NCBI GenBank assembly: GCA_964344215.1
Contig: CAYFMP010000012.1
Coordinates: 5,040 to 69,039 of the forward strand
Length of the DNA stretch: 64,000 bases
Direction of reading: 5' to 3'
From: CAYFMP01 sp964344215
Lineage (GTDB): Bacteria; Pseudomonadota; Alphaproteobacteria; Rhodospirillales; Casp-alpha2
Part shown: one piece after another, positions 45,817-55,675 of the stretch
Position numbering within the stretch: the first letter of the stretch is position 1
Layout: every line of letters begins with the position of its first letter
The notes under the pieces: generated by a model
Database searches by the model: none
What the model was told of the DNA's origin: nothing
Seen by the model: the letters and a program-made list of their open reading frames with translations, nothing else
Made by a program: the position numbers and the translations under genes

Positions 45817-46332
45817 TTGCCCTATTACGAGAGCGTGTTCATCGCGCGCCAGGACATCTCCGCCGCACAGGTGGAGGGTCTGACGGAAAACTTCGAAAAG
45901 ATCATCTCCGACAATGGAGGTTCCATCTCCAAGAAGGAATCTTGGGGACTGCGTTCGCTGGCCTATCGCATCAAAAAGAACCGCAAGGGCCATTACGTGC
46001 TCTTGAATATCGACGCGCCGTCCGTCGCCGTCCAGGAGATGGAGCGACAGATGCGCATCAACGAGGACGTGCTGCGTTACCTGACGACGCGGGTCGACGA
46101 GCTTGACGAAGGCCCCTCGGTGGTCATGCGCAACAAAGACCGGGACGACCGGCCCCGCCGTGGCGACCGCGACGACCGGCCGCGCCGCGACGACCGACCG
46201 CGCCGTGACGACCGGGACCAAGCGTCCACCGCCGCCGCGCCCGACCCCGAAAAACCTGCGGACAAAGCGGCGAAGCCTAAGGCGGCGTCCGAAGAGGAGG
46301 CCCAAGCCGACAGCAAAGGAGACGAGACATGA
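45817..46332 (+). CDS. rpsF: 30S ribosomal protein S6 with Arg/Asp-rich tail
   Basis: A 171-aa protein. The S6 core (about 1-100) begins MPYYESVFIARQDISAAQVE and includes ESWGLRSLAYRIKKNRKGHY. The start is TTG 45817 after GAAGGGAGA. Beyond the core a tail holds three RPRR blocks (112-115, 121-124, 127-130) embedded in Asp-rich repeats, followed by an Ala/Lys/Glu-rich end. Such tails occur in alphaproteobacterial S6 but this one is long and repetitive. It overlaps rpsR by ATGA. Confidence 0.95.
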   Translation: MPYYESVFIARQDISAAQVEGLTENFEKIISDNGGSISKKESWGLRSLAYRIKKNRKGHYVLLNIDAPSVAVQEMERQMRINEDVLRYLTTRVDELDEGPSVVMRNKDRDDRPRRGDRDDRPRRDDRPRRDDRDQASTAAAPDPEKPADKAAKPKAASEEEAQADSKGDET

Positions 46333-46583
46333 GCGCTCCCCGCGGAGGAGGCGGTGGCAAACGCCCGGCATTTTTCCGGCGCCGTAAGTCGTGCCCGTTT
46401 TCCGGCCCCAACGCCGACGCCATCGATTACAAGGACGTGAAGCTGTTGACCCGGTTCACTTCACAACGCGGAAAGATCGTGCCGAGCCGGATCACCGCCG
46501 TTTCGGCCAAGAAGCAGCGCGAGTTGGCGAAGGCTATCAAGAAGGCCCGTTACCTGGCGTTGATGCCGTACGTGCTGAAGTGA
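46329..46583 (+). CDS. rpsR: 30S ribosomal protein S18
   Basis: An 84-aa ribosomal protein with RRKSCPFSGPNADAIDYKDV and ITAVSAKKQRELAKAIKKAR, the S18 core that contacts S6 on the 30S platform. Normal length. It is translationally coupled to rpsF. Confidence 0.97.
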   Translation: MSAPRGGGGGKRPAFFRRRKSCPFSGPNADAIDYKDVKLLTRFTSQRGKIVPSRITAVSAKKQRELAKAIKKARYLALMPYVLK

Positions 46584-46607
46584 GAGCGGCCGGCCGATGA
46601 GGAGGCC

Positions 46608-47567
46608 ATGCCCCGGGAAGCGTTGATCGCCGCCGGCGGTGGTTTGTTGAGCGCCACCGCCGCAATGGCCTTCTTGAGCGGTGTGCCGGGCGCCTTGGTG
46701 ATCGTCTACCTGGCGCCGTTGCCGCTTTTTCTGGTCGGGTTCGGGCTCGGGTCGCGAGCGGCGACGATCGCGGCCGGGACCGGCTTCGTCGCCACCGGGT
46801 TGATGGGCGGTTGGCTGGCGGGCGGATTGTTCGGGTTGGTCCAGGCGCTGCCGGCATGGTTGGTGGTCCGATTGGCGATGTTGCGGCGCTCGGCGGCCAC
46901 CGACGGCGACGATGCGGCGACGGACGAGTGGTACCCACCGGGTCAGGTGTTGTGCGCTTTGACCCTGTTGGGAGCAACGTTGCTGGTCGTGGCGGCGCTG
47001 GCGACGGAAGGCAGTTTGAAGGGCCTGGTGACGGAGCAACTGGACGTCATGCTCCAATCCATGGCTTCACATATTGGCCCCGCCGAGCGGGTACAGGTCA
47101 TCGACATGATGGCGCCCCTGTTTCCGGGCGCTGCGGTGACCAGCTGGGTGGTGATGACGGTGCTCAACGCGGCCCTGGCGCAAGGCGCGCTGGTCCGCCT
47201 GGAGCGCAATATTAGGCCTTCGCCGGCCTATATCGCGTTGCAGTTGCCGCAGTGGATGTCGTGGCCGCTGGTTGCGGCCGCCGCCCTGGCATTGCTAGGG
47301 TCGGGCGAAATGGAGTATATGGGCCGCAACCTGGCGATGGTCATGGCGGTGCCGTACTTCTTGCTGGGTCTGGCCGTGCTCCACGGTCTGGCCCATCAGG
47401 TAGCGTTCACCGGTTTGTTGCTGGTGAGTTTCTATCTGGTGATATTGATTTCCGGTTGGGCCGCGTTGGTGGTCGCCGGTATTGGAGTCTTGGAGCAATG
47501 GATCGGTCTTCGCGACCGGTTCGGAATCGGCGGCGCTACGGCGTCGAATGAAAACGAGCCCGAATAG
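46608..47567 (+). CDS. DUF2232-family membrane protein
   Basis: A 319-aa protein with about eight hydrophobic segments (GALVIVYLAPLPLFLVGFGL, VATGLMGGWLAGGLFGLVQ and others). Membrane proteins of the YybS/DUF2232 type commonly lie between rpsR and rplI in alphaproteobacteria, exactly as here. Function is unknown. Confidence 0.82.
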   Translation: MPREALIAAGGGLLSATAAMAFLSGVPGALVIVYLAPLPLFLVGFGLGSRAATIAAGTGFVATGLMGGWLAGGLFGLVQALPAWLVVRLAMLRRSAATDGDDAATDEWYPPGQVLCALTLLGATLLVVAALATEGSLKGLVTEQLDVMLQSMASHIGPAERVQVIDMMAPLFPGAAVTSWVVMTVLNAALAQGALVRLERNIRPSPAYIALQLPQWMSWPLVAAAALALLGSGEMEYMGRNLAMVMAVPYFLLGLAVLHGLAHQVAFTGLLLVSFYLVILISGWAALVVAGIGVLEQWIGLRDRFGIGGATASNENEPE

Positions 47568-47605
47568 CCCCCGGTTGAGCCGGCCGGCACCTTAGGAGAA
47601 GAACG

Positions 47606-48349
47606 ATGGAAGTCATTCTGTTGGAACGAATCGAAAAGCTGGGACAGATGGGCGACGTTGTCAGCGTCAAGCCGGGCTATGCCCGTAACTACCTGCTCCC
47701 GAAGAACAAGGCGATGCGCGCGACTGACGCCAACAAGTCCTATTTCGAAGAGCAACGCGCCCAACTGGAGGCGGCCGACCTGGAACGCCGCAGCGAGGCC
47801 GAGAAGGTCGGCGGCGAGCTCGACGGCACGGTCGTCGTCCTGGTCCGTCAAGCCGGCGAAGGGGGGCAGCTTTATGGTTCGGTGACGGCCCGCGACATCG
47901 CCGCCGCCGTCACCGAAGCCGGCTTCACCATCACCCGCCAGCAGGTCCGTCTCGACAAACCGATCAAGACCATCGGTCTGCACGACGTTCAGGTGTCTTT
48001 GCATGCCGAGGTCAACGTCACCGTCAAAGCCAACGTGGCGCGCTCTACGGACGAGGCCGAGATTCAGGCCAAGACCGGCGAGGCCGTGGTCAGCGAGGCC
48101 GAACGCGAAGCTCGCGAGGCGGCCGAGGCCGCCGCCGAAACCGAACGTCTGGCCGCCGAGGCGGCCGAGGCCGAAGTGGCGGCCGACGAAGCCGCCGTCG
48201 AACAGGCCGAGGCCATGTTCGAAGAAGGGGCGGCGCCCGAGACCGCCGCCGAGGAAGAGGCGGCCGGCGACGATGCCTCCGGTGGCGGCGACGACAAGAC
48301 GGCCGAGCGCGAAGCGGCGGCAGACGCCGGTTCGGAAAAACCCGAGTAA
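47606..48349 (+). CDS. rplI: 50S ribosomal protein L9 with Ala/Glu-rich C-terminal extension
   Basis: A 247-aa protein; the L9 core of about 150 residues (MEVILLERIEKLGQMGDVVS, GYARNYLLPKNKAMRAT) is normal and is followed by about 95 residues rich in Ala and Glu (EAAETERLAAEAAEAEVAAD). The extension is predicted helical and acidic. ATG 47606 follows AGGAGAAG. A Rho-independent terminator at 48377-48409 ends the operon. Confidence 0.94.
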   Translation: MEVILLERIEKLGQMGDVVSVKPGYARNYLLPKNKAMRATDANKSYFEEQRAQLEAADLERRSEAEKVGGELDGTVVVLVRQAGEGGQLYGSVTARDIAAAVTEAGFTITRQQVRLDKPIKTIGLHDVQVSLHAEVNVTVKANVARSTDEAEIQAKTGEAVVSEAEREAREAAEAAAETERLAAEAAEAEVAADEAAVEQAEAMFEEGAAPETAAEEEAAGDDASGGGDDKTAEREAAADAGSEKPE

Positions 48350-48376
48350 GATCCTCCCTTCGCTCAGCCGGTCACG

Positions 48377-48409
48377 ACGGCGCTCCTCGACGGGAGCGCC
48401 GTTTTTTTT
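48377..48409 (+). terminator. Rho-independent terminator after rplI
   Basis: A perfect 10-bp stem (48377-48386 with 48393-48402) around a TCGACG loop, followed by eight consecutive T (48402-48409). It ends the rpsF-rpsR-DUF2232-rplI transcript. Confidence 0.92.
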
Positions 48410-48536
48410 CGCGGTGAGGTCTAACGTCGGAAACGATTTCTTGTTATGATGTCAGGCGTTTGGTTCGTAGCGGATTGCGGGCGCGCTTCGGCCGCAATCG
48501 AGGACACAGCATGTTGGCCTTGGGAGGTAGGTCGCC

Positions 48537-49767
48537 ATGTTGGTTGCCAGACTGCTGAAGCACATGGTCCGAACCGGATCGCTCGAAGTTGTCGACGCGA
48601 CCGGACGGCCTCACCGGTTCGGAGATGGCGCCGATCCGGAGGTAGTGGTGCGCTTGCACCGGAAATCCCTGCATTGGAGGTTGTTCATTCATCCCGAGCT
48701 GGCGCTCGGCGAAGCCTACATGGACGGCGCCTTGACCATCGAAAAAGGGTCTCTCTACGCGTTTCTGGACATGATGACGAAGCGTCAGAACGCGCGGGTT
48801 GCATCCCTTCGCCCGGGCTCTGCAGGGAGGCGCGCGCTTGGCCAGGCGTCTCAAGCAGTTCAACCCGATCGAGCGGGCGCGGGCCAATGTCGGCCATCAC
48901 TACGACCTGTCGGACGATCTCTACAATCTGTTCCTCGACGGCGACCGGCAATACTCCTGCGCTTATTTTTCCGACTTCGAGGACTCCCTGGAACAGGCCC
49001 AGGAGAACAAGAAGCACCGGATTGCCGCCAAGCTTCTGCTCGAGCCCGGCCACCTAGTGCTCGATATCGGCTCCGGTTGGGGCGGCCTGGCGATCTATCT
49101 GGCCCGAGAGTACGGCGTTCGGGTAACCGGATTGACGCTGTCGACCGAACAGTTGAACGTTTCCCGCGCCCGGGCGCGCGATGCCAGCCTCGATGACCGG
49201 GTCAAGTTCGAATTGCTCGATTACCGCGAGATCACCGGCCAATTCGACCGGATCGTCTCGGTCGGCATGTTCGAGCACGTCGGCATCAACCATTACCCCA
49301 CTTTCTTCGGCAAGGTTGCCGAGTTGCTGAACGACGACGGCATCGCCCTGCTCCATACCATCGGCCGCGGGGATGGTCCGGATATGACGGACCCGTGGTT
49401 CCAGAAGTACATCTTTCCGGGCGGCTACATCCCGGCCCTTTCCGAGGTCGTGCCCGAACTGGAACGGGCCGGCCTGTGGACCACCGACGTCGAAGTGCTG
49501 CGGTTGCACTACGCGCAGACCCTTCGGCATTGGCGCAAGCGATTCCTGGCCAACCGGGCCAAGGCGGTCGCGCTCTACGACGAACGTTTCGCGCGGATGT
49601 GGGAGTACTATCTGGTGGCCAGCGAGATGTCGTTTCGCAATCTCGACAATATGGTATTTCAGATCCAGATGGCGAAACGCATGGATGCGGTGCCTCTTAC
49701 CCGGGATTACATGAGCGCGCCGGCCGAAACGGCCGAACGAAAACGCGCGGCCCAAAGCGTCGCCTGA
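48537..49767 (+). pseudogene. cfa: cyclopropane-fatty-acyl-phospholipid synthase, reading frame interrupted by one frameshift
   Basis: The N-terminal part (ATG 48537, MLVARLLKHMVRTGSLEVVD to about FLDMMTKRQ) and the main methyltransferase part (from about 48795, HPFARALQGGARLARRLKQF) are in frames differing by one base, the same direction of shift as in lptG. The break lies between about 48785 and 48800. Downstream all motifs are intact: VGHHYDLSDDLYNLFLDG, the SAM site DIGSGWGGLAIYLARE, EHVGINHYPTFF and the C-terminal FRNLDNMVFQIQM. The enzyme adds a methylene to unsaturated phospholipid acyl chains. Either a sequencing error or a true frame loss; the second would leave only a fragment lacking the N-terminal domain. 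Confidence 0.82.
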
Positions 49768-49883
49768 GCGGCCGGTTTTATCCACGTTTTTCACATGACC
49801 GGGGAATGACCCGTTAGTTATCCCCGTTGAATTTGGATATCCAGATATCGCGCCCGGGCGCATCGGACTAGTTTCGAGCGGTC

Positions 49884-51416
49884 ATGCCGACGACGATCAC
49901 ACCCGATCCCCCGACCACCGCTGAAGCCTCCGACTCCGAGCCGAAGGCCGTGGACGAGCGCGCCCGGCTGGGTGCTTTTCGCACCATGCCGCACAACGTC
50001 GAGGCCGAGAAAGGGTTGCTCGGGGCCATCTTCGTCAACAACAGGGCCTATGAGCGGGTGTCGGACTTCCTCAGGCCCGAGCATTTCGCGCTCGCTGAGC
50101 ATGGCCGCATTTTCGAGGCCATCTCGAAGCTGATCGAGCGCGGCCAAATCGCCGATCCGGTGACTATGACCCGCTACTTCGAGCAGGACGAGAGCCTGGC
50201 CGAGATCGGCGGCCCGGCCTATCTGGCCGACCTCGCCGGTTCGGCGGCCACCGTTATCAACGCCCATGAATACGGCCGCATCGTCTACGACCTCTACCTG
50301 AAGCGCGAATTGATCAACCTCGGCGAGGATATGGTCAATACCGCCTACGGCGGCGACGTCGATCAAACCGCCATCGAGCAGATCGAGGGCGCCGAACAGA
50401 ACCTCTACGACCTCGCCATGAGCGGCGAATACGAAGGCGGATTCAGGGATTTCCGGGAATCGGTGATCGACGCCATCCAAATGGCCGAAGCCGCCCACAA
50501 ACGCGAAGGCGGCCTGGCCGGGGTCGGCACCGGATTCCGCGAGGTCGACAAGCTGCTGGGCGGGCTGCACAGTTCGGACCTGATCATCCTGGCCGGCCGC
50601 CCCGCCATGGGCAAGACGGCGCTGGCCACCAACATCGCTTACAACTCGGCCTACGATTACAGCCGGTCGGGCGGCGAGGAAGGAGCCGTGGTCGGATTCT
50701 TCTCGTTGGAGATGTCGGCCGAGCAACTGGCGGCGCGCGTTCTGTCGGAACAATCGAGCATTTCGTCGGACCGCATGCGCAAGGGTGAACTGACCAACGA
50801 GGAATTCACCGTGCTCGCCAAGTGCAGCCAGACCATGCACGAGATTCCCATCTTCATCGACGATACTCCGGCCCTCACCGTCAGCGCGCTGAGGACCCGG
50901 GCGCGGCGTCTGAAGCGCCAGCACAACCTCGGCCTCATCGTCGTCGACTATCTGCAGCTGATCTCCGGCTCGGCGACCTCGCGCAACGACGGCCGCGTCC
51001 AGGAGGTCTCGGAGATCACCCGCGGCCTGAAGACTTTAGCCAAGGAACTCGAGGTACCGGTGCTGGCCCTGTCGCAGTTGTCGCGGCAGGTCGAGAGCCG
51101 CGAACCGCCGCGCCCGCAGTTGGCCGACCTGCGCGAATCGGGATCGATCGAGCAGGATGCCGACGTCGTCATGTTCATCTTCCGCGAGGAGTACTACATC
51201 GAGCGCAAGAAGCCGGCCCGGCGTGCCGACGAAGACGAAGGCAAGTTCCTGGAGCGCATGGAGCGCTGGGAAGGCCAGAAGGCGGACGTTCACAACCTGG
51301 CCGAGATCATCGTCGCCAAGCAGCGCCATGGTCCGATCGGCGACGTCACCTTGATGTTCGACGGTCAGTTCACCCGCTTCGCCGACCTTGATACCCATCA
51401 CGATCCGGACCGATAA
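49884..51416 (+). CDS. dnaB: replicative DNA helicase DnaB
   Basis: A 510-aa helicase. The N-terminal DnaB domain (about 30-135, RTMPHNVEAEKGLLGAIFVN) is followed by the RecA-like C-terminal domain with Walker A AGRPAMGKTALATN (about 238-251), Walker B LIVVDYLQLISG and the conserved QLSRQVESREPPRPQLADLR (about 398-417). A Pro-rich N-terminal 30-residue segment is extra. It is followed by alr ten bases downstream. Confidence 0.96.
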   Translation: MPTTITPDPPTTAEASDSEPKAVDERARLGAFRTMPHNVEAEKGLLGAIFVNNRAYERVSDFLRPEHFALAEHGRIFEAISKLIERGQIADPVTMTRYFEQDESLAEIGGPAYLADLAGSAATVINAHEYGRIVYDLYLKRELINLGEDMVNTAYGGDVDQTAIEQIEGAEQNLYDLAMSGEYEGGFRDFRESVIDAIQMAEAAHKREGGLAGVGTGFREVDKLLGGLHSSDLIILAGRPAMGKTALATNIAYNSAYDYSRSGGEEGAVVGFFSLEMSAEQLAARVLSEQSSISSDRMRKGELTNEEFTVLAKCSQTMHEIPIFIDDTPALTVSALRTRARRLKRQHNLGLIVVDYLQLISGSATSRNDGRVQEVSEITRGLKTLAKELEVPVLALSQLSRQVESREPPRPQLADLRESGSIEQDADVVMFIFREEYYIERKKPARRADEDEGKFLERMERWEGQKADVHNLAEIIVAKQRHGPIGDVTLMFDGQFTRFADLDTHHDPDR

Positions 51417-51425
51417 TGCCCGGCC

Positions 51426-52538
51426 ATGACCGGCCCGGACATCCCTGAAGCCCACGCCGGCGCTGTTCTGCGCGTCGATCTCGACGCCGTCTGCGCCAAT
51501 TACCGCACCTTGCTCGATCGCCTGGGCGGGGTGGCGTCGGCCGCCGTCGTCAAGGCCGACGGTTACGGCCTCGGCGCCGGGCGCGTCGGGCCGGCCCTTC
51601 GTGACGCCGGCTGCAAGGTGTTTTTCGTCGCTCACGTCGAAGAAGGAATCGCCCTGCGCGGCCTCCTGCCCGACGCCGAGATCCATATTCTGAACGGCCT
51701 GTTGCCGGGTGCCGAGGAGGCCTATGGCGAACACGGCCTGATGCCGGTATTGGGCAGCTTGGGCGAGATCGAAGGGTGGCGGGTTTTTTGCGGCGATGCG
51801 CCGTTGCCGTGCGACCTCCACGTCGATACCGGCATGCTGCGCTTAGGGCTGCCGCCGAACGAACTGGCGGCCATCGAAGCCGACCCGGCCATGATCGCCG
51901 GCCTCCGCGTCGTCAACGTCATCAGCCACTTGGCCTCGGCCGACGAACCCGATAGTCCGCAGAACGTCCAGCAGCTCGGCGCCTTCCGCAAGGTCCGCCG
52001 CGTCCTGCCTACGGGCCGGGCCTGTTTGGCCAACTCCTCCGGCATCTTTCTCGGGCCCGATTACCACTTCGACCTGGCCCGGCCGGGGGTCGCGCTCTTT
52101 GGCGTCGCCCCGATCCCGGGCGAGCCGAATCCGATGGCGCAAGTCGTTCGCCTACAAGGAAAAATCGTCCAGGTGCGGGCCGTTGACGCCCCCCAGACCG
52201 TTGGTTATGGTGCGACCCACCGCATCCAGGGACCGGGCCGCATCGCCACCGTGCCGGTCGGATACGCCGACGGCTATTTGAGGTCGCTCTCGAACCAGGG
52301 TTACGGTTACATTGGAGATATCCGGGTGCCCATCGTAGGTCGCGTGTCCATGGATCTGATTACCCTCGACGTATCGGCCGTTCCCGAAGATCGGGCCCGC
52401 CCCGGCGCCTGGATCGACCTGATCGGCCCCCACAACCCGGTCGACGACGTCGCCCGGACGGCCGGCACCATCGGCTACGAAATCCTCACCAGCTTAGGTT
52501 CCCGCTATCACCGCGCCTACGCGGGCGGCGCCGGATAG
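51426..52538 (+). CDS. alr: alanine racemase
   Basis: A 370-aa PLP enzyme making D-alanine for peptidoglycan. The PLP lysine lies in AAVVKADGYGLGAG (about residue 40); PVGYADGYLRSLS and VGRVSMDLITLDV carry the second active-site region. The dnaB-alr order is common in alphaproteobacteria. Confidence 0.94.
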   Translation: MTGPDIPEAHAGAVLRVDLDAVCANYRTLLDRLGGVASAAVVKADGYGLGAGRVGPALRDAGCKVFFVAHVEEGIALRGLLPDAEIHILNGLLPGAEEAYGEHGLMPVLGSLGEIEGWRVFCGDAPLPCDLHVDTGMLRLGLPPNELAAIEADPAMIAGLRVVNVISHLASADEPDSPQNVQQLGAFRKVRRVLPTGRACLANSSGIFLGPDYHFDLARPGVALFGVAPIPGEPNPMAQVVRLQGKIVQVRAVDAPQTVGYGATHRIQGPGRIATVPVGYADGYLRSLSNQGYGYIGDIRVPIVGRVSMDLITLDVSAVPEDRARPGAWIDLIGPHNPVDDVARTAGTIGYEILTSLGSRYHRAYAGGAG

Positions 52539-52546
52539 GACGCGGC

Positions 52547-53380
52547 ATGGCCGACGGACCGACAGGCGAAACGCTCGATGCCGGCCGTGCCGCCGGGCTA
52601 CACCCGATCCGTTTCGTGCGCACCGTCGGGCGCGTTTTTCTGGCCTTCCTGAGGACGGCGGGGCGGCTGTCGCTGTTCACCATCGGCGGCGTCAGCCACG
52701 CCGTCCGTCCGCCCTTCTATTACTGCATCATCGGTCGCCAGATGGTCGAGATCGGCTACTACTCGTTGCCCGTGGTCGGCCTCACCGCCGTCTTCGCCGG
52801 CATGGTGCTGGCCCTGCAAAGCTACACCGGTTTCGCTCGGTTCTCGGCCGAGGGCGCCATCGCCAACGTCGTCGTCCTCAGCATCACCCGCGAACTCGGC
52901 CCGGTCCTGGCCGGCCTCATGGTGGCCGGGCGCATCGGCGCTGCGATGGCGGCCGAGATCGGCACCATGCGCGTGACCGAGCAGATCGACGCCCTGACCA
53001 CGCTCAGCACCAACCCCATGAAGTACCTGGTGGCGCCGAGGCTGATCGCCGGCGTCACCATGATGCCGTTCCTGGTCTTCATCGCCGACATCATCGGCGT
53101 CTTCGGCGGTTACCTGGTGGCGGTCTACAAGCTCGGCTTCAACCCTGCCAATTACCTGCAGAACACCTACGATTTCCTGGAGGCCTCCGACGTCATCTCG
53201 GGCCTGGTCAAGGCCTCCGTGTTCGGCTTCCTGATCACCCTGATGGGGTGCTATCACGGCTATCACTCGAAGGGCGGGGCTCAGGGCGTCGGCTCGGCGA
53301 CCACCAACGCCGTCGTCTCGGCGTCGATCCTGATCCTCTGCTTCGACTACATCCTGACCGAGATATTCTTCGCCAAGTAG
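52547..53380 (+). CDS. mlaE: MlaE-family ABC transporter permease
   Basis: A 277-aa membrane protein of the MlaE/Ttg2B family. Core text: GLTAVFAGMVLALQSYTGFA, MVAGRIGAAMAAEIGTMRVT and NPMKYLVAPRLIAGVTMMPF. With MlaF it moves phospholipids between the membranes. The ATG at 52547 follows closely after alr. The substrate-binding MlaD and other Mla genes are not in the window. Confidence 0.9.
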   Translation: MADGPTGETLDAGRAAGLHPIRFVRTVGRVFLAFLRTAGRLSLFTIGGVSHAVRPPFYYCIIGRQMVEIGYYSLPVVGLTAVFAGMVLALQSYTGFARFSAEGAIANVVVLSITRELGPVLAGLMVAGRIGAAMAAEIGTMRVTEQIDALTTLSTNPMKYLVAPRLIAGVTMMPFLVFIADIIGVFGGYLVAVYKLGFNPANYLQNTYDFLEASDVISGLVKASVFGFLITLMGCYHGYHSKGGAQGVGSATTNAVVSASILILCFDYILTEIFFAK

Positions 53381-53395
53381 GCGGGCTGGGAGACC

Positions 53396-54169
53396 ATGTC
53401 GAACGCCCCGAAAATCCGCCTCCGCGACGTGCACAAGCGCTTCGGGCCGAAGCGCGTCCTGGCCGGCGTCGATCTCGACGTCGGGGTCGGCGAATCGCTT
53501 GTCATCATCGGCGGCTCCGGCACCGGCAAATCTGTCACCATCAAGTGCATCCAGGGGCTGCTGACTCCGGACAAGGGCTCGATCGAGATCGACGGCGAGG
53601 AGGTGACGGGCTTGGGCGAGGCCGAACGCGAGCGCGTCAACCGGCAGATCGGCATGCTGTTCCAGGCCGCCGCTCTGTTCGACAGCTTGCCGGTCTGGGA
53701 GAACGTCGCCTTCGGGCTGCTGGCCGAGAAGCGGGTCGGCCGCGCCGAGGCCCGCAACATCGCCGTCGACAAGCTGGCCCTGGTCGGTCTCGGTCCCGAG
53801 GTCCTCGAATTGTCGCCGGCCGAACTTTCCGGCGGTATGCAGAAGCGGGTGGGTTTGGCTCGTGCCATCGCCACCGACCCGGAGATCATCTTCTTCGACG
53901 AGCCGACGACGGGGCTCGACCCGATCATGGCCGACGTCATCAACAACCTGATCGTCGGCGTGAATAGAAAAGTCGGGGCGACGGCGCTCTCCATCACCCA
54001 CGACATGGCGAGCGCGCGGAAGATCGGCGATCGTATCGCCATGCTCTACGACGGCAAGATCATCTGGGCCGGCCCGGCCGACCAAGTCGACGACTCCGGC
54101 AACGCTTACGTCGACCAGTTCGTTCGCGGCAGCTCCGACGGCCCCATCAAGATGGCGCTGAGGGCATAG
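53396..54169 (+). CDS. mlaF: MlaF-family ABC transporter ATPase
   Basis: A 257-aa ATPase. Walker A is GGSGTGKSVT (about 40-49), the signature is LSGGMQKRVGLARA (about 145-158) and Walker B with the catalytic Glu is IIFFDEPTTGLDP. It is the partner of the preceding permease (15 bp apart). Confidence 0.9.
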   Translation: MSNAPKIRLRDVHKRFGPKRVLAGVDLDVGVGESLVIIGGSGTGKSVTIKCIQGLLTPDKGSIEIDGEEVTGLGEAERERVNRQIGMLFQAAALFDSLPVWENVAFGLLAEKRVGRAEARNIAVDKLALVGLGPEVLELSPAELSGGMQKRVGLARAIATDPEIIFFDEPTTGLDPIMADVINNLIVGVNRKVGATALSITHDMASARKIGDRIAMLYDGKIIWAGPADQVDDSGNAYVDQFVRGSSDGPIKMALRA

Positions 54170-54244
54170 GTCTTTTGCGATTCCTTTGTCCGTTTGCGCC
54201 GGCGGTTAGTGGTATATTGGGCCGATTCTCAAGGGACCGGTGAC

Positions 54245-55675
54245 TTGGCCAAGGCTAAATCCCAATACGTCTGTCAGGAATGCGGCGGCGCCCACCCGAA
54301 ATGGAGCGGCCGTTGCGACGCCTGCGGCGCCTGGAACACGCTGATCGAGGAGCAGGCACCGGATTCGACGCCGAAAGGGCTCGGCGCGAAGAAGGGCCGC
54401 CGGGTGCCGTTCGTCGGCCTCAAGGGCGAGGAGAAGCAGCCGCCCAGAAGAGCCAGCGGCATCGCCGAATTCGACCGTGTCACCGGCGGTGGCCTGGTTC
54501 CCGGCTCCGCCGTCCTGGTCGGCGGCGATCCCGGCATCGGCAAATCGACCCTGCTTTTGCAAGTGGTGGCGGCGCTATCGAGGAACCTTTCGTGCGCCTA
54601 CATCTCCGGCGAGGAAGCCATCGACCAGTTGCGGCTCAGGGCCGAGCGCTTGGGCCTCAAGGACGCCAATGTCGGACTGGCAACGGCGACCTCAGTACGC
54701 GACATCGCCGCCAGTCTGAACAGCTCGGATGCGCCCGACGTGGTGGTAATCGACTCCATTCAGACCATGTTCATCGACAGCCTCGAGTCGGCGCCGGGCA
54801 CGGTCTCGCAGGTCCGCACCTCGGCCCAGGAGCTGATCCGCATGGCCAAGCGGCGCGGCTTCTCACTGATCCTGGTCGGTCACGTCACCAAAGAGGGGCT
54901 GATCGCCGGCCCCCGCGTGCTCGAGCACATGGTTGATACCGTGCTTTATTTCGAGGGCGACCAGAGCCACCAGTTCCGCATCATGCGGGCTGTCAAGAAC
55001 CGTTTCGGGCCGGCCGACGAAATCGGCGTCTTCGAGATGACAGCGACCGGTCTGCGCGAGGTCGCCAATCCGTCGGCCCTGTTCCTGTCTGAGCACCGCG
55101 ACGACGTCAGTGGGTCCAGCGTCTTCGCCGGCATGGAAGGCAGCCGCCCGGTGCTGGTCGAGATCCAGTCGTTGATCGCACCGTCGCCGCTGGCCACCCC
55201 GAGACGCGCCGTGGTGGGCTGGGATTCGGCCCGGCTGGCCATGGTCATGGCGGTGCTCGAAGCGCGCTGCGGTGTTGCTCTGGGCGGCACCGATGTCTAC
55301 CTGAACGTGGCCGGCGGCCTGAAGATTGGCGAGCCGGCCGCCGACCTGGCGGTGGCGGCGGCGCTGATCTCGTCGCGCAGTGGCGCCCCGGTCCCAGCCG
55401 AGACCGTGGTATTCGGCGAGATCGGCCTGTCCGGCGAGGTGCGGGCCGTCGCTCATCGCGACACGCGGCTGAAGGAGGCCGGTAAGCTCGGCTTCACCCG
55501 GGCCATTGCGCCGGCCGCCAGCGGCAAGCGGGCGAGCAAGCTGTCGGCCGGTATCGAAGTGACCGAGATCGGCCATCTCGGCGACCTTCTGGCGTTGTTT
55601 CCTACAGCCGAAACAGGGGACGCCGACGGTGCCGTAATGACGGAACTGGCCATCGGCCGAGCACGGAATGGATAG
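54245..55675 (+). CDS. radA: DNA repair protein RadA
   Basis: A 476-aa protein with an N-terminal zinc finger (CQECGGAHPKWSGRCDACG), a RecA-like ATPase with Walker A GGDPGIGKSTLLLQ (about 98-111), the RadA-specific KNRFG (AVKNRFGPADE) and a Lon-like C-terminal domain. The TTG start at 54245 (MAKAKSQYVCQECG) fits the family; the 17 upstream codons do not. It helps process recombination intermediates by branch migration. It overlaps cvpA by eight bases. Confidence 0.95.
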   Translation: MAKAKSQYVCQECGGAHPKWSGRCDACGAWNTLIEEQAPDSTPKGLGAKKGRRVPFVGLKGEEKQPPRRASGIAEFDRVTGGGLVPGSAVLVGGDPGIGKSTLLLQVVAALSRNLSCAYISGEEAIDQLRLRAERLGLKDANVGLATATSVRDIAASLNSSDAPDVVVIDSIQTMFIDSLESAPGTVSQVRTSAQELIRMAKRRGFSLILVGHVTKEGLIAGPRVLEHMVDTVLYFEGDQSHQFRIMRAVKNRFGPADEIGVFEMTATGLREVANPSALFLSEHRDDVSGSSVFAGMEGSRPVLVEIQSLIAPSPLATPRRAVVGWDSARLAMVMAVLEARCGVALGGTDVYLNVAGGLKIGEPAADLAVAAALISSRSGAPVPAETVVFGEIGLSGEVRAVAHRDTRLKEAGKLGFTRAIAPAASGKRASKLSAGIEVTEIGHLGDLLALFPTAETGDADGAVMTELAIGRARNG

